64,000 nt of DNA from Salsipaludibacter sp963812245 (lineage in GTDB: Bacteria; Actinomycetota; Nitriliruptoria; Nitriliruptorales; Nitriliruptoraceae): assembly GCA_963812245.1 (NCBI GenBank), contig CAWEUK010000002.1, positions 1,612,001 through 1,676,000 on the forward strand, read 5' to 3'. This document shows positions 1-8,662 of this stretch, in pieces (the first letter of the stretch is position 1; each line of letters begins with the position of its first letter). Below the pieces are notes generated by a model, which saw nothing but the letters and a program-made list of their open reading frames with translations, did not search any database and was not told the DNA's origin. A program made the position numbers and the translations under genes.

Positions 1-492
1 ATGGTGTTCCAGCACTTCAACCTGTTCCCGCACATGAGTGCCCTCGAGAACATCACCCTCGCCCCGATCAAGGTCCACGGCGTCTCGCGCGACGAGGCCG
101 AGCAGCGCGGGATGGAACTGCTCCACAAGGTCGGTCTGGCCAAGCACGCCAACCACACCCCGGGTGAGTTGTCAGGTGGGCAGAAGCAGCGTGTCGCGAT
201 CGCGCGATCGCTGGCGACGCGCCCCGCCGTGATGCTGTTCGACGAGGTCACGTCGGCACTGGACCCGGAACTGGTCGGTGAGGTCCTGGGCGTGCTCAAG
301 GACATCGCAGAGGAGGGCGAAACCACGATGATGCTGGTGACCCACGAGATGGGCTTCGCCCGCGAAGTGGCCGACCGCGTGGTGATGTTCGACCACGGCA
401 GGATTCTCGAGTCCGGCACCCCGACCCAGATCATGCAGGAGCCCGAGCACGAACGCACGCGCTCGTTCCTGCAAGCGGTGCTCGAACATTGA
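1..492 (+). CDS. ehuA: Amino-acid/ectoine-type ABC transporter ATPase, 5' part outside window
   Basis: Polar amino-acid family ABC ATPase (GlnQ/EhuA type) that would energise import of ectoine/hydroxyectoine or an amino acid from the cytoplasmic face. Visible are the Q-loop (VFQHFNLFPHMS, residues 2-13), the signature LSGGQKQR followed by VAIARSL, Walker B VMLFDEVTSALDPE and the H-loop VTHEMGF. The Walker A P-loop is absent, so the gene must begin upstream of base 1; the ATG at 1 is internal. It overlaps the ectoine hydrolase gene by 4 bp (TTGA), which is the main reason to favour ectoine as substrate; the family alone would not distinguish it from glutamine or arginine importers. Confidence 0.85.
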   Translation: MVFQHFNLFPHMSALENITLAPIKVHGVSRDEAEQRGMELLHKVGLAKHANHTPGELSGGQKQRVAIARSLATRPAVMLFDEVTSALDPELVGEVLGVLKDIAEEGETTMMLVTHEMGFAREVADRVVMFDHGRILESGTPTQIMQEPEHERTRSFLQAVLEH

Positions 493-1697
493 GCGCCGCC
501 GTGCCGGGGGACCGGCAACTGCCCTTCACCCACGCGGAGTACGCCGACCGGCTGGCGAAGGTCCGGGCCGCGATGGCCGACCGCGACCTGGACGTGTTGG
601 TGGCCGCCGACCCGTCCAACATCGCGTGGTTGACCGGCTACGACGGGTGGTCGTTCTACACCCACCAGGCGGTGGTCGTCACCCACGACGACGTGCCGAC
701 CTTCTGGGGCCGCCACATGGACGCCCAGGGCGCCAAGCGCACCGTCTACATGGACCACGACCACATCGTGGGCTATCACGACGACTACGTGCAGTCGACC
801 GCGCGCCACCCCCACGAACACCTCGCCGAATGGCTGGGCTCCATCGGCGCGGACCGCGCCCGCATCGGGGTGGAACTGGACAACTACTACTACTCGGCCA
901 AGGCCCACGCGGTCCTGGGCGCAGGGCTGCCGGCGGCCGAGTTGGTCGATGCCACCGGGTTGGTGAACTGGCAGCGTGCGGTCAAGTCACCCACCGAGAT
1001 CGACTACATCCGCAAGGCTGCGCAGATCGTGACGCGCATGCACGAGATCGCCATGGAGCGGGTCGAACCCGGCATGCGCAAGAGCCAGCTCGTGGCCGAC
1101 ATCGTCCATGCCGGCATCGACGGGATTCCCGGTCCCGACGGGTTCGGTGGCGACTACCCGGCGATCGTGCCGATCGTGCCAAGCGGTGCCGACGCGTCCG
1201 CGGCGCACCTGACCTGGGACGATCGCCCGTTCGAGCGCGACACCCTCACCTTCTTCGAGATCGCCGGCTGCTACCGGCGCTACCACGCACCCCTGTGCCG
1301 GTCGGTCTACCTCGGCACCCCGCCACCCGAGGTCCTGGCGGCCGAGGCCGCGTTGCTGGAGGGCGTGGCCGCGGGCATCGAGGCGGCGCGACCCGGCAAC
1401 CGTGCCTGTGACATCGCCAACGCGTTGTACGCCGCGTTGGCGAAGGCCGGGATCGAGCGCGAGGGCCGGTGCGGCTACCCGATCGGCCTGAGCTACCCAC
1501 CCGACTGGGGCGAGCGCACCATCAGCATCCGTCCCAGCGACGAGTCGGTGCTCGAGGCCGGGATGACCTTCCACTTCATGCCCGGGCTGTGGATGCAGGA
1601 CTGGGGCATGGAACTGACCGAGAGCATCCTGATCACCGAGGACGGTCCCGCCGAGGTGCTGGCCGACGTGCCGCGACGGTTGATCGTCAAGGACTAG
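489..1697 (+). CDS. doeA: Ectoine hydrolase DoeA (M24 creatinase-like)
   Basis: 402 aa, full length for DoeA/EutD, the first enzyme of ectoine catabolism, which opens the tetrahydropyrimidine ring to N-acetyl-2,4-diaminobutyrate. The N-terminal creatinase domain (SNIAWLTGYDGWSFYT near residue 38) precedes the pita-bread M24 domain (from about residue 165, with GGDYPAIVPIVPSG, YRRYHAPLCRSVYLG and C-terminal GMTFHFMPGLWMQDWGMELTES). The start is a TTG at 489 overlapping the stop of the ABC ATPase gene, indicating translational coupling. Followed at 94 bp by an M20 deacetylase that may take the next step. Classical metallo-aminopeptidase ligands are not all kept, as is usual for creatinase-type members. 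The general family is certain; the ectoine assignment rests on sequence resemblance and neighbours. Confidence 0.83.
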   Translation: MSAAVPGDRQLPFTHAEYADRLAKVRAAMADRDLDVLVAADPSNIAWLTGYDGWSFYTHQAVVVTHDDVPTFWGRHMDAQGAKRTVYMDHDHIVGYHDDYVQSTARHPHEHLAEWLGSIGADRARIGVELDNYYYSAKAHAVLGAGLPAAELVDATGLVNWQRAVKSPTEIDYIRKAAQIVTRMHEIAMERVEPGMRKSQLVADIVHAGIDGIPGPDGFGGDYPAIVPIVPSGADASAAHLTWDDRPFERDTLTFFEIAGCYRRYHAPLCRSVYLGTPPPEVLAAEAALLEGVAAGIEAARPGNRACDIANALYAALAKAGIEREGRCGYPIGLSYPPDWGERTISIRPSDESVLEAGMTFHFMPGLWMQDWGMELTESILITEDGPAEVLADVPRRLIVKD

Positions 1698-1790
1698 CCC
1701 CCTGCACCCGCACCCCCGGGCAGGAGTCGGTCGGCGTGTCCGTGCGCGTGCGGGCGTGGCAGACGCGCAGGCATGGAGGAAGGAGCAGCG

Positions 1791-3110
1791 ATGGGATCGG
1801 ACGAGACGAACCACGCGGCCACCGGGATGACGCCCGCGGCCAGCGGTCCATCGGCCGCCGCCACGACGCCCGCCACCGCCAGGACGCGCGCCACCGCCAC
1901 GACGCCCGCCACCTCCACCGCGGGCGGCCGTCCCGGCACGATCGACCATGCCCTGGGGATCCTCGCCGACCTGGTCGCGTTTCCCACGGTCACGTCCGAG
2001 TCCAACCTCGACCTGATCACCCACGCCGAGGCGATCCTGACCACCGTGGGAGCCCGATGTCGACGGACCTGGGACGCCGATCGCGGCAAGGCCAACCTGT
2101 TCGCCACGATCGGGCCCGACGTCGACGGGGGGGTCGTGTTGTCAGGCCACACCGACGTGGTCCCGGCCGACGACGGCCTGTGGACCACGCCGCCGTTCGA
2201 GGCGGTGCGGCTCGACACGACCGGCGACGGCGGCGCCATCCATGGCCGTGGCACCTCCGACATGAAGGGGTTCATTGCCTGCGTGCTGTCCATGGCGCCC
2301 CGGTTCGCGATCGCCGACCTGCAACGTCCGGTGCACGTCGCGCTCACGTTCGACGAGGAGGTCGGCTGCCGTGGCGCACCACTGCTGTTGGACGACCTGG
2401 CAGCAGCCGGGATCCGCCCCGCGGCGGCGATCGTGGGCGAGCCGACGATGATGGAGATCGTGACCGCCCACAAGGGCTGCTACGAGTACACGACGACCAT
2501 CACCGGCGTCGCCGGGCACGGCTCGTCACCCGACCTGGGCGTCAACGCCATCTGGCATGCGGCGCGCTACGTGATGCGCCTGCATGCCCTGGCCGAGGAA
2601 CTGCGGGCCCTGGCGCCGGCCGCAAGTCCGTTCACGCCGCCGGAGTCGACGTTGAGCATCGGGACCATCCACGGCGGCCAGGCACGCAACGTCGTACCGG
2701 GCTCGTGCAGTTTCGACTGGGAGGTGCGACCGGTCAACGACGCCGATGCCGAGCACGTGCGCACCGCCGTCGCCCGACTCGAGGAGGACGAGGGTGCCCG
2801 GCTGCGAACGCTGCATCCCGACGCCGCCATCGTCACCACCAGTGACGGCGAGGTTGGCGGACTCGACACCCCCGTGGACTCGCCCGCCGTCTCGCTGGCC
2901 CGACGCCTGCTCGACGACCCCGTGCTGGCGGTGGTGCCATACAACACCGAGGCGGGGCTGTTCCAGCATGCCGGGATCCCGGCCGTGGTGTGTGGCCCGG
3001 GCAGCATCGGGGTGGCCCACCAGCCCGACGAGTACGTGGCCGTGTCGCAGTTGGCGGCGTGTCTGCAACTGCTGGACCGACTTGTGGCCGAGTTGACCTC
3101 TGCTGCCTGA
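1791..3110 (+). CDS. ArgE/DapE-type M20 metallo-deacetylase
   Basis: 439 aa zinc-dependent amidohydrolase of the acetylornithine deacetylase family. Metal and catalytic motifs are in order: SGHTDVVPAD (about residue 118), GRGTSDMKGF, TFDEEVGCRG, GEPTMM and near the C-terminus a His in GIGVAHQPDE-like context (SIGVAHQPDE). The ATG at 1791 is chosen over 1773 because GGAGGAAGGAG ends 5 bases before it. Residues 8-50 are an Ala/Thr-rich low-complexity tail encoded by repeated GCCACC/GACGCCC stretches, not typical of ArgE. Position directly after doeA suggests it deacetylates N-acetyl-2,4-diaminobutyrate, a role played by the unrelated DoeB/EutE in described clusters; this is inference. Ordinary acetylornithine deacetylation is the alternative. 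Confidence 0.8.
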   Translation: MGSDETNHAATGMTPAASGPSAAATTPATARTRATATTPATSTAGGRPGTIDHALGILADLVAFPTVTSESNLDLITHAEAILTTVGARCRRTWDADRGKANLFATIGPDVDGGVVLSGHTDVVPADDGLWTTPPFEAVRLDTTGDGGAIHGRGTSDMKGFIACVLSMAPRFAIADLQRPVHVALTFDEEVGCRGAPLLLDDLAAAGIRPAAAIVGEPTMMEIVTAHKGCYEYTTTITGVAGHGSSPDLGVNAIWHAARYVMRLHALAEELRALAPAASPFTPPESTLSIGTIHGGQARNVVPGSCSFDWEVRPVNDADAEHVRTAVARLEEDEGARLRTLHPDAAIVTTSDGEVGGLDTPVDSPAVSLARRLLDDPVLAVVPYNTEAGLFQHAGIPAVVCGPGSIGVAHQPDEYVAVSQLAACLQLLDRLVAELTSAA

Positions 3111-3186
3111 CTCCGGGATCCCATATCCTGCGACTTCGGGTCCGATCAGCGAGGATCGCGCCCCGGGCAGTCGAAAGGGACCTGTC

Positions 3187-5055
3187 GTGCTGGTTGAACA
3201 GTTGCGTGGCCCCGAGGACATCCGCGACCTCGACGAGGCCCAACTCGACGCGTTGGCCCAGGACCTGCGAACCAACATCATCGCGGCAGTCGCGCGCGTC
3301 GGTGGGCACCTCGGGTCCAATCTCGGTGCCGTCGAACTGACACTGGCGTTGCATCGATCCTTCGAGTCGCCCGCGAACCTGTTGCTGTGGGACACGGGCC
3401 ACCAGGCCTACGTGCACAAGATGCTGACCGGCCGCGCCCACCTGTTCGACACGCTGCGCCAGGACGACGGGCTCGCCGGCTATCCCCAGCGCGGCGAGAG
3501 TGACCACGACGTCATCGAGAACTCGCATGCGTCGACGGCGCTGTCGTGGGCGTACGGCATCGCCGAGGGCCAACGGTTCCTGCCGCTCGACCAGCGCCGT
3601 GGCGTGGTGGCGGTGGTGGGGGATGGCGCCCTGACCGGCGGGATGGCCTACGAGGCACTGAACAACATCGGCCACGACCAGACCCCGGTCACGATCGTGC
3701 TCAACGACAACGGCCGGTCCTATGCCGAGACCGTGTCGCGGTTGTCGACCCAGGTGTCGCGGGTGCGCATGGATCCCCGCTACCGGACCTGGCGTGCACG
3801 CCTGGACACGATCGTCGAGCGCATGCCGGCCGTCCACCGTCTCACCGGTGCCTCCCTGCGCGGCCTCAAGCATGCGGTGGGTGACGCCCCGGCGCTGCAG
3901 GCCTTCGTGGAGGCGCTGGGTGTGCGCTACCTCGGTCCGGTCGCCGGCCACGACATTGCCGCGATGGACACGGCGTTCGAGGCGGCGGGTCGCTTCAGTG
4001 GACCGGTCCTGGTGCACGTGCTGACCGAGAAGGGCAAGGGATACGAACCGGCCGAGACCGATCCCGAGAAGCGGTTGCACGACACCTCGCCGTTCGACCC
4101 CGAGACCGGCGAGGTGACCTCCTCCAAGAGCCGGTCGTGGACCGCTGCGTTCTCCGACGCCCTGATGGCCATCGTCGACGACGTCGACGAGGTCATGGCG
4201 ATCACGGCTGCGATGCCGGGGTCGACGGGGCTGCTGCCGATCGGCGAACGGCATCCCGGTCGCCTGATGGACGTCGGCATCGCCGAGCAGCATGCCGTCA
4301 CGGCGGCCGCCGGCCTGGCCTACGCCGGGCGCATCCCGGTGGTCGCGATCTACTCGCCGTTCTTCCCGCGGGCCTTCGACCAGGCCAACCTCGACGTCGG
4401 CTTGCACGACGAGCACGTGGTGTTCGCCTTCGACCGCGCCGGCGTCACGGGCCCCGATGGCCCCAGTGCACATGGCGTGCTGGACCTGGCCCTGTCACTG
4501 CGGGTGTCGGGCATGACCATCCTGGCCCCCTCGTCGGAGGCCGAGATGGCGGCCATGCTGCGCACGGCGGTCGTCGACGTGGACGGACCGGTGTCGATCC
4601 GCTACGGCCGAGGTGCCTGCCCGGCGGGTGACGGCGTGGGGTCGGGACTGGACGCCCGGCAGGTGCGTGAGGGTGATGACGGCGTCCTGCTGGCCGTGGG
4701 GGACCGACTGGGACCGGCGGTCACGGCGGCACAGATGCTGGCGGCGGATGGCATCGAGGTGGCAGTGTGGGACGTGCGCTGCGTGCGGCCGTTGGACCTG
4801 CGGATGGTGACGGCTGCGGCCTCGAGTCCACTGGTCGTCACGATCGAGAACGGGGTGGTCGGCGGGGGTGCCGGCTCGTTCATCGCCGACGCCGTGTCCG
4901 AGGAGGCCGGCATCGGTTCGGTTCCGCCGATGCTGCGGCTCGGCGTGCCCGATGCGCACATCCCGCACGGGTCACCGGACCGCATCCTGTCGCGGCTCGG
5001 CCTGGACGCCGACGGGATCGCCTCCGCCGTGCGCAAGGCGTTGGACGCCCTGTAG
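3187..5055 (+). CDS. dxs: 1-deoxy-D-xylulose-5-phosphate synthase
   Basis: 622 aa, normal length. Thiamine-diphosphate enzyme that condenses pyruvate and glyceraldehyde-3-phosphate in the first step of the MEP isoprenoid pathway. Evidence: GGHLGSNLGAVELTLALH and DTGHQAYVHKMLTGR (N-terminal), ENSHASTALSWAYG, TPP-binding GDGALTGGMAYEALNN with the downstream NDN at about residues 145-178, the transketolase-type central domain DVGIAEQHAVTAAAGLAYAG and the RAFDQ segment, and FDRAGVTGPDGPSAHG. Start is GTG at 3187 with GAAAGGGA about 10 bases upstream. It is a single gene, with no idi or ispH neighbour; the next gene begins 75 bp downstream in the same direction but belongs to the molybdate operon. 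Confidence 0.96.
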   Translation: MLVEQLRGPEDIRDLDEAQLDALAQDLRTNIIAAVARVGGHLGSNLGAVELTLALHRSFESPANLLLWDTGHQAYVHKMLTGRAHLFDTLRQDDGLAGYPQRGESDHDVIENSHASTALSWAYGIAEGQRFLPLDQRRGVVAVVGDGALTGGMAYEALNNIGHDQTPVTIVLNDNGRSYAETVSRLSTQVSRVRMDPRYRTWRARLDTIVERMPAVHRLTGASLRGLKHAVGDAPALQAFVEALGVRYLGPVAGHDIAAMDTAFEAAGRFSGPVLVHVLTEKGKGYEPAETDPEKRLHDTSPFDPETGEVTSSKSRSWTAAFSDALMAIVDDVDEVMAITAAMPGSTGLLPIGERHPGRLMDVGIAEQHAVTAAAGLAYAGRIPVVAIYSPFFPRAFDQANLDVGLHDEHVVFAFDRAGVTGPDGPSAHGVLDLALSLRVSGMTILAPSSEAEMAAMLRTAVVDVDGPVSIRYGRGACPAGDGVGSGLDARQVREGDDGVLLAVGDRLGPAVTAAQMLAADGIEVAVWDVRCVRPLDLRMVTAAASSPLVVTIENGVVGGGAGSFIADAVSEEAGIGSVPPMLRLGVPDAHIPHGSPDRILSRLGLDADGIASAVRKALDAL

Positions 5056-5065
5056 GCAATTGGGC

Positions 5066-5113
5066 AAGGTTCATCAAATACCTAGGTTCGCTATCCTTGT
5101 GGTGAGAAATACC
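5066..5113 (+). promoter_or_regulatory. Candidate promoter/operator of the molybdate operon
   Basis: An unusually AT-rich stretch between dxs and the regulator gene. It carries direct repeats AGGTTC (5067-5072 and 5084-5089) and AAATACC (5076-5082 and 5107-5113, 31 bp apart, about three helical turns). A weak -10 TATCCT at 5092-5097 lies 16 bp after TTCATC. Repeats beside a HTH-TOBE regulator gene fit autoregulation, but this is inference. Confidence 0.35.
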
Positions 5114-5130
5114 AAGGGATGGGCGACATC

Positions 5131-5526
5131 ATGGACGATCATCTTCGCATCGGGCAGGCTGCCGACCTGCTGGACGTGTCGGTCGACACGATCCGCCGAT
5201 GGGCCGACGAGGGCGCCATCGAGGTGACGCGATCGTCGGGCAACCAGCGCCTGGTGCCCCTCGCGGAGGTGCGACGCCTGCTCGCAGGTCGTCGGGCACC
5301 CCAGCCCGTGGTGCAGGCAACGTCCGCGCGCAACCAGTTGGCCGCGATCATCACCGGGGTGGTCGAGGGGACTGCGGCTGGCACCGTCGAGATGCAGGCT
5401 GGCCCCTACCGCCTGTTGGCCCTGACGACGGCCGAGAGCATTCGCGAACTGGCACTGCGACCCGGCATGGAGGTGGTCGCAACCATCAAGGCCACCAACG
5501 TCGTGGTCGGACTGCCCGATGGGTGA
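5131..5526 (+). CDS. MerR-type HTH plus TOBE molybdate-responsive regulator
   Basis: 131 aa. N-terminal winged helix of the MerR/excisionase kind (LRIGQAADLLDVSVDTIRRW, then GNQRLVPLAEVRRLLAG) fused to a C-terminal TOBE/Mop domain (RNQLAAIITGVVEGTAAGTV through GMEVVATIKATNVVVG, residues 65-128) of the type that binds molybdate or tungstate oxyanions. It heads modABC and its stop overlaps modA, so it is almost certainly the operon's oxyanion-sensing regulator, functionally comparable to ModE though with a different DNA-binding domain. ATG 5131 is preferred to 5119 because AAGGGA at 5114-5119 gives workable spacing only to 5131. Activator or repressor cannot be told from sequence. Confidence 0.85.
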   Translation: MDDHLRIGQAADLLDVSVDTIRRWADEGAIEVTRSSGNQRLVPLAEVRRLLAGRRAPQPVVQATSARNQLAAIITGVVEGTAAGTVEMQAGPYRLLALTTAESIRELALRPGMEVVATIKATNVVVGLPDG

Positions 5527-6466
5527 CCGCGATGCCGCCGAAGTCGCCGGGGCTGCCGAGGGTGCCGGAGCCGCCAAGGGTGCCGCGTCCGCCGATGCCG
5601 CCAAGCCTGGCCGAATGCCGTGCCACGGCTTCGGTCCTCGCGCCAGCCGGGGCTCGCGCGACGGCGTGCGCTGGCGGATGGTCGTCCCCGCCATGACCAT
5701 CGCTGCGGTCCTGGCTGGCTGCGGGTCCGCGTCGTCCCCGGCGTCTTCGGCCGACGGCGGCACCGCCGTCGGATCGCAGGGGTCGACGCCCGCAGGTGAG
5801 GTGCTCGTGTCGGCCGCGGCGTCGCTGACCGATGCCTTCCAGGACATGGAGATCGCGTTCGAGCAGTCCACCGGCGACATCGACGTCGTGCTCAACCTCG
5901 CCGGCAGTTCGACGCTGCGCGAACAGGTGCTGGAGGGCGCACCGGCCGACGTGTTCGCGGTGGCCAACTCCGAGACGATGGCGGACGTCGTTGCAGCCGG
6001 CCTGACGGCGCAGGAACCGGTCGTGTTCGCCACCAACCGTCTGGTGATCGCCGTGCCCGTCGACAACCCCGCCAGCGTCACGGGTCTCGACGACTTCGCC
6101 CGCGAGGACCTGCTGCTCGGGCTGTGCATCGAGGGCGTGCCGTGTGGCGACTTCGCACGCCGGGCGCTGGATGCGGCCGGTGTCGTTGCGGCGATCGACA
6201 CCAACGAGCCGGACGTGCGGGCCTTGCTGGCACGGATTGCCGAGGACGAGTTGGACGCCGGCATCACCTATGTGACCGATGTGGCGTCCGCGGAGGGCGA
6301 GGTGGTCGGCATCGACATGCCCGCCGCGGCCGCCATCCGGGCCGACTACCCGATCGCCACGCTGGCCGATGCGCCGAACCCGGTCGGCGCCCAGGCGTTC
6401 GTCGACTTCGTGCTGGGCGAGGACGGCCGGGCAATCATGGCCCGCCATGGGTTCGGCGCACCATGA
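5519..6466 (+). CDS. modA: Molybdate ABC transporter substrate-binding lipoprotein
   Basis: 315 aa from the ATG at 5519, which overlaps the regulator's stop by 8 bp. A hydrophobic segment MVVPAMTIAAVLAGC with lipobox LAGC (Cys about residue 68) marks an exported lipoprotein; the 50 or so residues before it are long for a signal peptide, so translation may really begin at the ATG encoding MPCHGFGP at about 5615. Mature part shows the ModA hallmarks VSAAASLTDAFQDM, AGSSTLREQVLEGAPADVFAVAN and ITYVTDVA, which form the oxyanion pocket of this periplasmic-binding fold. Captures molybdate outside the membrane and delivers it to ModB. A ModA/WtpA split cannot be settled without alignment. Confidence 0.92.
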   Translation: MGDRDAAEVAGAAEGAGAAKGAASADAAKPGRMPCHGFGPRASRGSRDGVRWRMVVPAMTIAAVLAGCGSASSPASSADGGTAVGSQGSTPAGEVLVSAAASLTDAFQDMEIAFEQSTGDIDVVLNLAGSSTLREQVLEGAPADVFAVANSETMADVVAAGLTAQEPVVFATNRLVIAVPVDNPASVTGLDDFAREDLLLGLCIEGVPCGDFARRALDAAGVVAAIDTNEPDVRALLARIAEDELDAGITYVTDVASAEGEVVGIDMPAAAAIRADYPIATLADAPNPVGAQAFVDFVLGEDGRAIMARHGFGAP

Positions 6467-7335
6467 AGCCCCCCACGACCCCCGCCACCCGCTCCACGTC
6501 CGCCACGTCCGCCTCCTCGGCGACTGTCGTGCCCACCGGGCGTCGTCGTGTCGCCGCCCAGCGTCCGCCCGTGGCCGTCGCCGTCCTCGGTGTGGTGGGA
6601 TTGGCGCTGTTCGTCGTGCCGCTGGCAGGACTGCTCGCACGCACGCCGTGGGCACGGGTGCCGGAGCTGTTGGGCACCGATGTCGTCACCCAGGCGCTGT
6701 GGCTGTCCACCGTGTCGTCGCTGGGCGCAACCGCCATCTCACTGGTGCTGGGTGTGCCGTTGGCGTGGCTGCTTGCCCGAGTGGAGTTCCCGGGTCGGCG
6801 GCTGGTCCGCGGCATCGTGATGCTGCCGTTGGTGCTGCCGCCCGTCGTGGGTGGGGCGGCGCTGTTGTTCGCGCTCGGCCGTCGCGGACTGGTCGGGGGC
6901 CCGCTCGAGCGCGCCACGGGGCTGGTGTTGCCGTTCTCGACCTGGGGGGTGGTGATCGCATCGACGTTCGTGGCGATGCCGTTCCTGGTGATCACCGTCG
7001 AAGGTGCGCTGCGCAACCTCGACCAACGCCACGAGGGTGCGGCTGCCACGCTTGGCGCATCCCGGTGGACGGTCATGCGGCGGGTGACGATGCCGATGAT
7101 CGCGCCCTCGCTGGCGTCGGGACTGGTCCTGACCTGGGCCCGGGCCTTCGGCGAGTTCGGTGCCACCGTGACGTTCGCGGGCAATCTGCAGGGCCGCACC
7201 CAGACGATGCCCCTGGCAGTGTTCGTGGCGCTGGACGGGCAACGCGATGCGGCCGTGGCCATGAGCCTGGTGATGGTGGTCGTGTCCCTTGCGGTGCTCG
7301 TGGCCATGCGTGGCCAGTGGTGGTCGAACCGATGA
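6463..7335 (+). CDS. modB: Molybdate ABC transporter permease
   Basis: 290 aa integral membrane permease. ATG at 6463 overlaps the modA stop (ATGA). After a Thr/Ser-rich cytoplasmic N-terminus of about 40 residues come five or six hydrophobic helices (for example VAVAVLGVVGLALFVVPLAG and GIVMLPLVLPPVVGGAALLF). The EAA loop that docks the ATPase reads EGAAATLGASRWTVMRR followed by VTMPMIAPSL at about residues 190-215. Length is slightly above the usual 220-270 because of the N-terminal tail. Transports molybdate across the inner membrane with ModA and ModC. Confidence 0.93.
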   Translation: MKPPTTPATRSTSATSASSATVVPTGRRRVAAQRPPVAVAVLGVVGLALFVVPLAGLLARTPWARVPELLGTDVVTQALWLSTVSSLGATAISLVLGVPLAWLLARVEFPGRRLVRGIVMLPLVLPPVVGGAALLFALGRRGLVGGPLERATGLVLPFSTWGVVIASTFVAMPFLVITVEGALRNLDQRHEGAAATLGASRWTVMRRVTMPMIAPSLASGLVLTWARAFGEFGATVTFAGNLQGRTQTMPLAVFVALDGQRDAAVAMSLVMVVVSLAVLVAMRGQWWSNR

Positions 7336-8426
7336 GCGCGAGCCACGAGGCACCTGACGGGGGCCTGCACGCATCCCTTGGCGTCGCGCAGTCAGCCGAC
7401 TTCGACCTCGCCGCCCAACTGTCGATTCCGGCCGGGACCACCGCGGCGCTGCTGGGGCCCAACGGGGCCGGCAAGTCGACTGCCGTCGACGCGATCGCGG
7501 GGTTGCGGGCGCTGGACCGAGGCCGCATCGAGTTGGACGGACGTGTGCTGGACGACCCGGCCAGCGACATCTTCGTGCCGGCGGCGGATCGGCGCATCGG
7601 GGTGGTGTTCCAGGACCACCTGTTGTTCGACCACATGTCCGTGCTCGACAATGTCGCATTCGGCCTGCGTGCCCGTGGCATGTCACGTGCCGAGGCGACC
7701 GAGCAGTCCCGTGGGTGGGTCGAGCGCGTCGGGCTGGCTGGACTGCACGATCGACGACCGCGCGAGTTGTCGGGCGGTCAGGCGCAACGCGTGGCGCTGG
7801 CCCGTGCGCTGGCGCCCGACCCCGACCTGCTGCTGTTGGACGAGCCGTTGTCGGCGCTCGACGTGACGACTCGGGCGAGCCTGCGCCGAACGCTCGCGCA
7901 GCATCTCGAGGAGTTCGCCGGGCCCAGGTTGGTGATCACCCACGATCCGACCGAGGCGTTCCTGCTGGCCGACGAGGTGCATGTGCTCGAGGGCGGCCGG
8001 ATCACCCAGGTCGGGACTTCCGACGACATCCGCCTGCGGCCGACGACGCCCTACGCGGCCGACCTTGCCGGTGCCAACCTGCTGGTGGGCCACGCCACCG
8101 ATGGTGAGGTGGCGCTTGCCGACGGGGGGGCACTGCAGGTCGCCGACCATGCCGTGGCGGGGGACGTGCTGGTCACCATCAGCCCGACGGCCGTCACCGT
8201 GCACCGCCATCGTCCCGAGGGCAGCCAACGCAACACCTGGTCGACCACCCTCGATCGCGTCGAGCACCTGGGCGATCGCGTTCGCCTCCGCACGCGGCCA
8301 CCGGTGCCGTTGACGGTCGAGGTCACCCGCGATGCCACGGACGAACTGGGCCTGGTCGTCGACGCCCAGGTGTGGATCGCCGTGAAGGCCACCGAGATCG
8401 GCCTGCAGTCCGAGTTGCCTGGCTGA
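7332..8426 (+). CDS. modC: Molybdate ABC transporter ATPase with C-terminal TOBE domain
   Basis: 364 aa. ATG at 7332 overlaps the modB stop (ATGA). Walker A GPNGAGKST (about residue 43), Q-loop VVFQDHLLFDHMSV, signature LSGGQAQRVALARAL, Walker B LLLLDEPLSALD and H-loop VITHDPTE are intact. From about residue 290 a regulatory TOBE domain follows (NTWSTTLDRVEHLGDRVRLR, ending VDAQVWIAVKATEIGLQ), typical of ModC and CysA/PotA relatives. Powers molybdate import. Last gene of the four-gene overlapping operon; molybdenum gained here could supply the xanthine dehydrogenase encoded about 51 kb downstream. Confidence 0.94.
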   Translation: MSASHEAPDGGLHASLGVAQSADFDLAAQLSIPAGTTAALLGPNGAGKSTAVDAIAGLRALDRGRIELDGRVLDDPASDIFVPAADRRIGVVFQDHLLFDHMSVLDNVAFGLRARGMSRAEATEQSRGWVERVGLAGLHDRRPRELSGGQAQRVALARALAPDPDLLLLDEPLSALDVTTRASLRRTLAQHLEEFAGPRLVITHDPTEAFLLADEVHVLEGGRITQVGTSDDIRLRPTTPYAADLAGANLLVGHATDGEVALADGGALQVADHAVAGDVLVTISPTAVTVHRHRPEGSQRNTWSTTLDRVEHLGDRVRLRTRPPVPLTVEVTRDATDELGLVVDAQVWIAVKATEIGLQSELPG

Positions 8427-8451
8427 CACGCTGACAACGCGGGTCACCGTG

Positions 8452-8468
8452 CACGCACCGCGTGCGTG
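8452..8468. terminator. Hairpin in convergent gap after modC
   Basis: CACGCAC and GTGCGTG form a perfect 7-bp stem with a 3-nt CGC loop, 26 bp after the modC stop. There is no U-run, so it would be at best a weak or bidirectional terminator between modC and the convergent HNH gene. The rest of 8427-8662 shows no gene. Confidence 0.35.
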
Positions 8469-8662
8469 AGGTGCGGAGCCGACATGCATGCGCTCCCGAT
8501 CCGAACGGCCGGAGCCGCGCGGATCGAGAGCATGCGAGGGGTGGTGTGGTGAACCAGTCGACGCCAGGTGTCGTGTCCTGGTGGCGCGGTTCGTGAGAGA
8601 CGGTGCGGGGCAGCCGATGCATGTGGCGCCGAAGCCATGCTCGGACGGGTTGCCGGATCCGC

